The position numbers and the translations under genes are program-made. DNA of 42,201 nt, taken from Verrucomicrobiia bacterium (GTDB lineage Bacteria > Verrucomicrobiota > Verrucomicrobiia > Limisphaerales > JADLHS01). Shown one piece after another: positions 16,509 through 23,078 of this stretch (position 1 is its first letter; every line of letters begins with the position of its first letter). The stretch spans positions 1 through 42,201 of the forward strand of contig JAHCLO010000047.1 in NCBI GenBank assembly GCA_026125285.1, in the 5' to 3' direction. The notes beneath the pieces are model-generated. The model searched no databases, was not told where the DNA came from, and was given only the letters and a program-made list of their open reading frames with translations.

Positions 16509-17101
16509 GTGCCGGCCGAAAAATCAATACTCTGAGCCAGGACTGGGGCACGCCGGAGAAATATGTCGCGGCCATCCGGGAATTCTTCGACGGGGAAATT
16601 GATCTCGCCCCATGTTCCAACCCGTATTCCATTGTCGGCGCCAGGGTGGAGTACATGCTGCCGAAGCGCGACGGGCTCAAGGATACATGGAACTTCGAGC
16701 GCATTTATGTCAACCCGCCTTACGGACTGGACCGGAAACGGGGAACGGGCATCAAGAACTGGCTCTACCGCTGTGCCCACGCTCACAAGGAATATGGCTC
16801 GGAAATTCTTGCTCTCGTCCCCGTTGCAACAAATACGGGTCATTGGAAGAAATACGTTTTCGGCAAGGCCAAGGTAGTTTGTTTTCTCTACGACACGCGG
16901 CTCAAGTTTCTCGTCAACGGAAAGGACGGCGGGAAAGGCGCACCCATGTCCTGCGCCATGATTTATTGGGGAGAAAACTACGAACGATTTCAGAGCATAT
17001 TCCGGACATTTGGCGCGGTTGTGTGTTTGGACGAACTAAAGAAGCCCGAGGCTGCTGCTTTTCGGGACGAACTACAGATGGAGTTGGTTTCCGAGCTTTG
17101 A
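16505..17101 (+). CDS. DNA N6-adenine methyltransferase of a type II R-M pair
   Basis: The 198-residue protein transfers a methyl group from S-adenosylmethionine to adenine in its recognition site, protecting DNA from the partner endonuclease. It matches the phage-type N-6-adenine methyltransferase (Dam/PF05869-like) layout: SQDWGTPEKYVAAIREFF, IDLAPCSNPYS, and the catalytic motif IV NPPYG at about residues 75-79. GAPMSCAMIYWG follows near the C-terminus. ATG 16505 overlaps the endonuclease stop (ATGA), so translation is probably coupled; an in-frame TTG at 16484 is less likely. The stop is directly followed by a GH43-like remnant, marking the right edge of the imported segment. The gene looks intact although its partner is not. 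Confidence 0.85.
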   Translation: MSAGRKINTLSQDWGTPEKYVAAIREFFDGEIDLAPCSNPYSIVGARVEYMLPKRDGLKDTWNFERIYVNPPYGLDRKRGTGIKNWLYRCAHAHKEYGSEILALVPVATNTGHWKKYVFGKAKVVCFLYDTRLKFLVNGKDGGKGAPMSCAMIYWGENYERFQSIFRTFGAVVCLDELKKPEAAAFRDELQMELVSEL

Positions 17102-17459
17102 CGCCACTTTGAAGGACGAACGGTATCCGTCCTTCGATTGGCCGACAGGCAAGACCATTCGCATGGCGATGGGCAAAAGCCTGACCGGGCCGTTCGGCGA
17201 ACTGTCACGCGCGCTTTCCGCCAACTTCAGGGAAGCGCCCATGCTCATCGCGCGTCCAGACGGCCAGGGCTGGTATCTTTACAGCGAGCAGTATCCCGGC
17301 ATGTCGTACAGTCTCGCTACCGCAACGTCGTTGCATGGCCCGTGGCACGAAGTGTACTGGCAGGATTATGCGACGCCCCCGAAGGCGCGGCACGGTGGCA
17401 TGATCGAATTGCGCAAAACCGAATGGGAAGCGCTGGTGAACGAGTTTGGCAACCGGTAA
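17102..17459 (+). pseudogene. C-terminal remnant of a GH43-like glycosidase
   Basis: The frame reads without a start from the base after the methyltransferase stop: a segment KDERYPSF, then GKTIRMAMGKSLTGPFG, REAPMLIARPDGQGWYLYSE, SLATATSLHGPWHEV and RHGGMIELRKTEWEALV, ending at TAA 17459. This order (LTGPFG, EAP..., WYLY, RHG) matches the last blades of five-bladed beta-propeller glycosidases of the GH43 type, which include arabinofuranosidases and arabinanases. The first ~200-250 residues, with the general base and transition-state Asp, are missing. A TTG at 17109 or ATG 17163 could start a short peptide, but it would not be a functional enzyme. The missing half is not elsewhere in the window. 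Confidence 0.65.
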
Positions 17460-17465
17460 TTCGAC

Positions 17466-17477
17466 CCGGAGCTCCGG
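17466..17477. promoter_or_regulatory. 12-bp palindrome upstream of the regulator
   Basis: CCGGAGCTCCGG is a perfect palindrome 56 bases before the regulator start and just upstream of a possible promoter. It could be an operator or simply the end of the GH43 relic. Only the symmetry is seen; binding is not shown. Confidence 0.3.
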
Positions 17478-17494
17478 AGTGCTGCCGGTCCGGT

Positions 17495-17521
17495 TTGACG
17501 CGTTCCGGGCGCAAGTATAGT
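17495..17521 (+). promoter_or_regulatory. possible promoter of the XylR-type regulator gene
   Basis: TTGACG (17495-17500) and TATAGT (17516-17521) are separated by 15 bases, two short of the ideal sigma-70 spacing, and lie 12 bases before ATG 17534. It is weak evidence, noted because no other candidate lies in this 74-base gap. Confidence 0.3.
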
Positions 17522-17533
17522 TATTCTGGTGAC

Positions 17534-18712
17534 ATGCCCCAGTTTCCCAAAGTCGTGTTGTTGATCGAGTCCTCCCGCGGCTCAGGGCGGGCCCTGCTGG
17601 AGGGTGTGGCCCGCTATGCTCATTACCATGGTCCGTGGTCGTTCTATTGGGAACCGGGCGGTTTGGAAACGGTCTGGCCGGTGCTCAAGACCCTGGAGGC
17701 GGATGGCATCATCATGCGGGACGTGGACAAACTGGAGGAGGTGCTGGCGCTGGGCATCCCCGCCATTGTGGTGGGTCACAAACGCAAGGAGGTGGCCGGC
17801 ATGGTGAATGTCGTAACCGATTCTCCCAAGATCGGGCGCATGGCTGCCGAGCATCTGCTGCAATGCGGCTTCCGGAATTTCGCTTACTGTGGCCATGCCA
17901 CGCCGGCCGCCGAGAACATTCCCTGGTCGGAACTGCGCAAGGAACACTTCGCCGCGCGCTTGCAGCAGGCGGGATTCGCCGTGAACACGTTCTCCATCCG
18001 CAGCGCGCCCACACAAAACTGGCCCGAGGAACGCAAGCGCCTCGCCCGTTGGCTGGCTTCCCTGCCGAGACCTGTGGGTTTGATGGCGTGCAACGACGAC
18101 TGCGGCGTGCAGGTGATGGAAGCCTGCAAAGTGGCGGGTTTGTCCGTGCCCGATCAGGTGGGCGTGGTCGGAGCGGATAACGACGAAATTGTCTGCGGGC
18201 TGGCCAACCCGCCGATGTCGAGTGTCGCCATCAACTTCGAGCGGGCGGGTTACGAGTCAGCCCAGGCTCTCGATCATTTGATGCGCGGCTCGAAAAAAGT
18301 GCCGTCGCGCATTCCGGTGGCGGCCACGTACATCGTAGCGCGCCGCTCCACGGATGTCGTAGCAATTGAGGATGTGCCAGTGGCGAAGGCCCTGCGCTTC
18401 ATCCGGGATCATGCGCGCCGCCCGCTTTCGGTGGAGGAAGTGTCGCGGGCGGCGGGCCTCTCGCGTCGAGCGCTCGAACGGCGCGTGCGCAGCGAAACCG
18501 GCGCTTCCATCCTGGACCAGATTCGCCGGGCCAGAACGGATCAGATTGCGCGAATGTTGGTGGAAACCGACCTCCCGGTTTGTCAGATTGCCGAATCGCT
18601 GGGCTTCGACGATGCCCAGCATTTCGCGCGATATTTCCGCGCCGCGAAGCAAGTCACGCCGTTGGCTTATCGGAAGTCATTGGGGAATCAGACCTCCCGG
18701 TCTGCGCCGTAA
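17534..18712 (+). CDS. XylR-type AraC-family transcriptional regulator
   Basis: A 392-residue one-component regulator: an N-terminal periplasmic-binding-protein-like sugar sensor (about residues 5-280) fused to an AraC-type double helix-turn-helix (about 285-385). The sensor starts PKVVLLIESSRGSGRALLEGVARY, typical of XylR relatives, and contains GLMACNDDCGVQVMEAC and VGVVGADNDEIVCGLANPPMSSV. The DNA-binding part has PLSVEEVSRAAGLSRRALERR and VCQIAESLGFDDAQHFARYF. Family members activate pentose catabolic genes on sugar binding; since araA follows 249 bases downstream, L-arabinose or an arabinan product is the likely inducer (inference). ATG 17534 directly precedes the sensor domain. Open frame further upstream is the antiregister of the GH43 relic and is not part of the gene. 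Confidence 0.9.
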   Translation: MPQFPKVVLLIESSRGSGRALLEGVARYAHYHGPWSFYWEPGGLETVWPVLKTLEADGIIMRDVDKLEEVLALGIPAIVVGHKRKEVAGMVNVVTDSPKIGRMAAEHLLQCGFRNFAYCGHATPAAENIPWSELRKEHFAARLQQAGFAVNTFSIRSAPTQNWPEERKRLARWLASLPRPVGLMACNDDCGVQVMEACKVAGLSVPDQVGVVGADNDEIVCGLANPPMSSVAINFERAGYESAQALDHLMRGSKKVPSRIPVAATYIVARRSTDVVAIEDVPVAKALRFIRDHARRPLSVEEVSRAAGLSRRALERRVRSETGASILDQIRRARTDQIARMLVETDLPVCQIAESLGFDDAQHFARYFRAAKQVTPLAYRKSLGNQTSRSAP

Positions 18713-18782
18713 AATGGTGATTCTTTTTCGCAAAGTGGCGTTGTCGGCGCCCTTCTCCCCAAGTCAGAGTCGGCGCTGGGAT

Positions 18783-18877
18783 GCCAACCCTGGTGGTTGG
18801 CCGGCAGGTCGTCAGATTCGATGAGCCGCTGGCCGGCGGGTGCCCGACATTCAAGCTCGGATGGACCGAGCCGGGCA
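18783..18877. repeat. cluster of hairpins upstream of araA
   Basis: GCCAACC-N5-GGTTGGC (18783-18801), then a nested structure with outer stem TGCCCG (18841-18846)/CGGGCA (18872-18877) and inner stem GCTCGG (18855-18860)/CCGAGC (18866-18871). It lies between the regulator and araA. It may be a repeat of the dispersed type, an attenuating structure or a regulator target; the sequence alone does not decide. Confidence 0.55.
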
Positions 18878-18961
18878 GGGGCGAATGAATCTTTGGCCAA
18901 TCCACAGGGGTGGCTTCAGGGAACGTATGGCAAAGCGTGAAAAAAAACGAGAGGAGCCAAG

Positions 18962-20482
18962 TTGAACGCGAACACGATTGAATTAAAGGAACTCGAGGTC
19001 TGGTTGATCACCGGGAGTCAGAAACTCTATGGCGAAGCGGCGCTCCGAAAGGTCGCCGCCAACTCTCAGAAGATCGCTGCCACGCTCGACACCTCAGGCA
19101 ACATTCCGGCGAAGGTGGTCTTCAAGCCGGTGGTCAAGTCGCCCGCGGAGGCCACCGCCCTCTGTCAGCAGGCGAACACAGCGCCCAATTGCATCGGCCT
19201 CATTACCTGGTGCCACACTTTCTCGCCCTCCAAGATGTGGATCAACGGACTCAAACAGTTGCGCAAGCCGTTGGTCCATCTGCACACGCAGTTCAATCGC
19301 GACATCCCCTGGTCTTCGATTGACATGGATTTCATGAACCTGAACCAGGCCGCTCACGGTGACCGTGAACACGGGTTCATCATGAGCCGCATGCGACTCA
19401 ACCGAAAGGTGGTCGTTGGTTTTTGGCAGGATGCGACCGTGCAAAAACAGATCGGCGCATGGTCACGGGCCGCCGCCGCCTGGCACGACTGGCAGGGAGC
19501 CAGGTTTGCCCGGCTGGGCGACAACATGCGCGAAGTGGCGGTGACCGAGGGCGACAAGGTCTCGGCCCAGATGCAGTTTGGTTACTCCGTGAACGGCTAC
19601 GGCATTGGCGATCTTGTGCAACATGTGAACGCCGCGAACGCGAGCGAAGTGAACGCGCTGGTCGAGCAATACGACGCGGCTTATGCCGTCGCCCCGAAAT
19701 TGCGCAAGCAGGGTGCGATGCGGAAGTCGCTGGTCGAGGCGGCGCGCATCGAGGCCGGTCTGCGCTCGTTCTTGAGCGAGGGCGGCTTCAAGGGCTTCAC
19801 CGACACCTTCGAGGATTTGCATGGTCTGGTGCAGTTACCGGGCACCCCGGTTCAACGGCTGATGGCGGAGGGCTATGGATTTGGCGCGGAGGGAGATTGG
19901 AAGACGTGCGCGCTGGTTCGTGCCATGAAAGTCATGGCCAGCGGTCTCCAAGGCGGCACGTCCTTCATGGAGGATTACACATACCACCTGAGCCCGACGG
20001 ACAAGCTGGTCCTCGGGGCGCACATGCTGGAAATCTGTCCCAGCATCGCGAAGGGCAGGCCATCGCTGGAAGTGCATCCACTGGGCATCGGCGGCAAAGC
20101 GGATCCAGTGCGATTGGTCTTCGACACGCCGCCCGGGCCGGGGTTGAACGCTTCGCTCATTGATCTGGGCAATCGCTTTCGCTTACTCGTCAACGAGGTG
20201 GACGTGGTGAAATCGAGGCCTTTGCCCAAGCTGCCCGTGGCCCGCACGCTCTGGCGTTGCTGGCCTGACCTGGCCACGGCGGCGACCGCGTGGATCTACG
20301 CCGGCGGCGCGCATCACACCGGCTTTAGCCAGGCCGTCACCACGGAAATGCTCGAGGATTTTGCCACGATGGCTGGCATCGAACTGGTGGTGATTGACGC
20401 CGACACGCGGTTGCGCGAGTTCAACCAGGCGCTGCGCTGGAACGAAGTGTATCACCATCTTCGCAGTGGGATGATGGCGTGA
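18962..20482 (+). CDS. araA: L-arabinose isomerase
   Basis: AraA interconverts L-arabinose and L-ribulose in the cytoplasm using Mn2+. The 506-residue product has the usual length. Its catalytic/metal residues fall at the family spacing: E310 in GFGAEGDWKT, E337 in SFMEDYTY, H354 in LGAHMLEICPS and a histidine of HHTGFSQ (451-452). The N-terminal signature LEVWLITGSQKLYGEAAL and QFNRDIPW are also typical. Translation starts at TTG 18962: the sequence GAGGAG at 18951-18956 sits 5 bases upstream, and no ATG lies before the conserved N-terminus. It is the first catabolic gene after the regulator, followed by a repeat and two arabinofuranosidase genes. Confidence 0.97.
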   Translation: MNANTIELKELEVWLITGSQKLYGEAALRKVAANSQKIAATLDTSGNIPAKVVFKPVVKSPAEATALCQQANTAPNCIGLITWCHTFSPSKMWINGLKQLRKPLVHLHTQFNRDIPWSSIDMDFMNLNQAAHGDREHGFIMSRMRLNRKVVVGFWQDATVQKQIGAWSRAAAAWHDWQGARFARLGDNMREVAVTEGDKVSAQMQFGYSVNGYGIGDLVQHVNAANASEVNALVEQYDAAYAVAPKLRKQGAMRKSLVEAARIEAGLRSFLSEGGFKGFTDTFEDLHGLVQLPGTPVQRLMAEGYGFGAEGDWKTCALVRAMKVMASGLQGGTSFMEDYTYHLSPTDKLVLGAHMLEICPSIAKGRPSLEVHPLGIGGKADPVRLVFDTPPGPGLNASLIDLGNRFRLLVNEVDVVKSRPLPKLPVARTLWRCWPDLATAATAWIYAGGAHHTGFSQAVTTEMLEDFATMAGIELVVIDADTRLREFNQALRWNEVYHHLRSGMMA

Positions 20483-20490
20483 AGGCGCTT

Positions 20491-20557
20491 CGTAGCAGCG
20501 GACGTGAGTCCGCTCCTTGCTCCGGGAAGTTTGAGCGGACTGACGTCCACTGCTACG
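20491..20557. repeat. inverted repeat with CGTAGC...GCTACG ends
   Basis: Arms 20491-20515 and 20533-20557 match as reverse complements at 23 of 25 positions, and each arm forms its own hairpin (GCGGACgtgaGTCCGC). The ends CGTAGC/GCTACG are shared with the element at 39046-39118. It may also end araA transcription or protect the mRNA end. Confidence 0.8.
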
Positions 20558-20597
20558 GATTTGGAAACCGCCTCCGAATAGAACGAAAACGCAATTT

Positions 20598-23060
20598 ATG
20601 CCAATGAAAACCGAAAACCAAAAACCGAACACCAAAAACCGTCATCGCCTCGTGACCCAGTTCGTGGCTGTCGGTCTGTCCATTTACTTCAGCGTTTCGG
20701 CCACCGCGCAATCGGCGGATACGCCTGTCCGACTGACGGTGGACACCGGCAATCCGACGCACAACGTCCACCCGAATGTTTACGGTCATTTCCTGGAGCA
20801 CATTTACCACTCGGTCAACGGCGGGCTTTGGGGCGAACTGGTCTGGAACCGCAGTTTCGAGTTGAGCAGTTCCGGCAGCGGCCAGTGGGCGATCGAGGAT
20901 GGCACGCTCGTTCAATCCTCGTTGAGCACCGATGTCAACTTCCTGTTTGGCGACGCCTCCTGGGGCGATTACGAAATCACGCTCCAGGCCCGCAAGGAGC
21001 GGGGCGCCGAGGGCTTCATCGTTCTCTTTCGCGCCCGGGACAAGGACAACTTCTACTGGCTGAACCTCGGCGGTTGGGGCAACACCCGGCACGCCATCGA
21101 AAAGGAAGTCAATCGTCGGCGCGGCGTTATTGGCGCCGGCCGCGATGGCCGGATTGAAACCGGGCGCTGGCACGACATTCGCATTCGCTGCGAAGGCAAT
21201 CGCATCCAATGCTGGCTGGATGGACAGCAGGTCATTGACCTGCGGGACGCCAACAACCCATTTCTGACGGGGATGATCGGGCTTGGCACCTGGGGCACGC
21301 ACGCGCGCTATCGCAACCTCCAGGTCAAGAATCTCGATGGCTCGACAGAACTCTTCTCCGGCTTGCCCAAACTGCCTGCAGAAGTATTCCAGGTGGACTT
21401 CTGGACGCACTTTGGCTCCGGCAAGGCGGAGCGGGTGCGCGACGCGCTCAACAACGATTTCAGCATCGAATTGACGAGTGACGGCAGTCCCACCGGCATT
21501 CAACAGGGGAACTTCCGTTTCACGCGGCAACGTTACGAGGGCGCGGTCTGGATGAAAGGATCGAAAGCGCCACTACCCGAAGGCGTCCGTCTTGAGTTGC
21601 TGGATGGCGACAAGGTCCTGGGCACGACCGTGGTGGGGCCGCCCAGCGGAGGCTGGACCGAGCATCCGTTTCAAATTGATTCCACTGGCAACACTTTGGC
21701 CGGCACGCTGCGCATGACCGTGCTGGGCAAAGGCCCGGTGAAACTCGACCACGTGACCATGATGGGTCAGGACGCCCTGGCGAACGGCGGATTCCGCCCC
21801 GATCTGCTCGAGGCCGTCCGCGGCTTGCGTCCGCCAATCATCCGTTGGCCGGGCGGCTGTTTTGCCTCGGTGTATCTCTGGCGCGACGCCGTCGGTCCTC
21901 AGCATCAGCGGCGGATCTATTCGGCCCACATGTGGGAGGACCAGGACATCAACTCGTTTGGCACCGATGAGTATATGAAACTTTGCCGGCAAACTGGCGC
22001 GGAGCCGTTGGTGGTAATCAACACCGGCCTGCTGCAGGCCGGCTGTGGCGCCCCCGGTCAGTTCCGGCTCGCGTCGGATGACGATTATCTTCCCTACGCG
22101 TTGGATTGGTTGGAATACTGCAACGGCGACGCTTCGACCCCGATGGGCGCCTTGCGCGCCGCCAACGGCCATCCCGAACCCTACAACGTCGTTTACTGGG
22201 AAATTGACAATGAAACCTGGGGCGCGGGCGTCGAGGCCTACATCCGCATCGTGAAGCAGTTTGCCCCGGCCATGCGCGCCAAGGCCGAACAACTGGGCAC
22301 GCCCATCAAGCTCATTGCCTGCGGCGGCAACGGCTTCGACATGCAATGGAACCGCGCCTTGATTGATGCCTGCGCGCCGCTGTTCGACTACATCAGCATC
22401 CACCACTATGAAAACCCGCGGAACTTCGGCTCCGCTATCGCGCGCTACGAGCGATTGCTCGTTGAACTTGCGGAATACATTGCCAAGTCAGCCAATCCCG
22501 CCATGGAAATCTACAACTCGGAATGGAATGCGCAGTCCACGGACTGGCGGACGGGTTTGTATGCGGGAGGGTTGCTGAACGCCTACGAACGCCAGGGCCG
22601 CAAGTTCACGCTCGGTGGCCCGGCCCTGTTCCTGCGCCACACCTCGGCGGGCGCGTGGGATAATGCCTTCATCAACTTCGACCACACCGGCTGGTTCGCG
22701 GCGCCGAATTACGTGGTGATGAAACTCTGGTGGGACAACTTCGCCCCGAGATTTCTGCCCGTGGCGGGGAATCAGCGGGGCGCAAACCTCGTCGCCACCC
22801 GCAGCGAGGATGGCGACATGGTGGTGCTCAAGGCCGTGAATCCCGAAGACCGCGCCATGACGGTGGAGGTGGACTTGCAAGGCGACTTCACTCCGAGAAC
22901 CGCCTCTCTACAAGTGGTCGCGCCCGGATCGCTTAACGCCCGCAACACGCTGGCGGCGCCCACCGCCGTGCATCCCAAGTCCGGTGTCGTCCATTTGACG
23001 GAGAAGCGTATTCGATTTGATCTGCCCGCCCATTCGGCAGCAGTCATCCGGGTAAACTGA
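20598..23060 (+). CDS. secreted GH51-type alpha-L-arabinofuranosidase (first)
   Basis: It releases terminal alpha-L-arabinofuranose from arabinan or arabinoxylan outside the cytoplasm. The 820-residue protein has an export signal (QFVAVGLSIYFSVSATAQ, about residues 21-38). The start of the GH51 barrel reads YGHFLEHIYHSVNGGLWGELVWNRSFE. A concanavalin-like module of the laminin-G/3-keto-glucoside-hydrolase type is inserted here (about 93-248, with FIVLFRARDKDNFYWLNLGGWG). The barrel then resumes with the acid/base E539 in WEIDNETWG and nucleophile E642 in EIYNSEWNAQ, followed by the beta C-domain. The first 16 residues (KTENQKPNTKN) are low-complexity and derive from an A-rich tandem motif; ATG 20607 or a later start is possible. 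The next arabinofuranosidase gene follows after 18 bases. Confidence 0.92.
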   Translation: MPMKTENQKPNTKNRHRLVTQFVAVGLSIYFSVSATAQSADTPVRLTVDTGNPTHNVHPNVYGHFLEHIYHSVNGGLWGELVWNRSFELSSSGSGQWAIEDGTLVQSSLSTDVNFLFGDASWGDYEITLQARKERGAEGFIVLFRARDKDNFYWLNLGGWGNTRHAIEKEVNRRRGVIGAGRDGRIETGRWHDIRIRCEGNRIQCWLDGQQVIDLRDANNPFLTGMIGLGTWGTHARYRNLQVKNLDGSTELFSGLPKLPAEVFQVDFWTHFGSGKAERVRDALNNDFSIELTSDGSPTGIQQGNFRFTRQRYEGAVWMKGSKAPLPEGVRLELLDGDKVLGTTVVGPPSGGWTEHPFQIDSTGNTLAGTLRMTVLGKGPVKLDHVTMMGQDALANGGFRPDLLEAVRGLRPPIIRWPGGCFASVYLWRDAVGPQHQRRIYSAHMWEDQDINSFGTDEYMKLCRQTGAEPLVVINTGLLQAGCGAPGQFRLASDDDYLPYALDWLEYCNGDASTPMGALRAANGHPEPYNVVYWEIDNETWGAGVEAYIRIVKQFAPAMRAKAEQLGTPIKLIACGGNGFDMQWNRALIDACAPLFDYISIHHYENPRNFGSAIARYERLLVELAEYIAKSANPAMEIYNSEWNAQSTDWRTGLYAGGLLNAYERQGRKFTLGGPALFLRHTSAGAWDNAFINFDHTGWFAAPNYVVMKLWWDNFAPRFLPVAGNQRGANLVATRSEDGDMVVLKAVNPEDRAMTVEVDLQGDFTPRTASLQVVAPGSLNARNTLAAPTAVHPKSGVVHLTEKRIRFDLPAHSAAVIRVN

Positions 23061-23078
23061 TCGTGGCGTCAGGAACCC

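Noticed and set aside
17138..17533. N-terminal extension of the regulator gene by 132 codons
   Set aside because: It overlaps the GH43-like relic in another frame. The XylR-type sensor domain starts right at ATG 17534.
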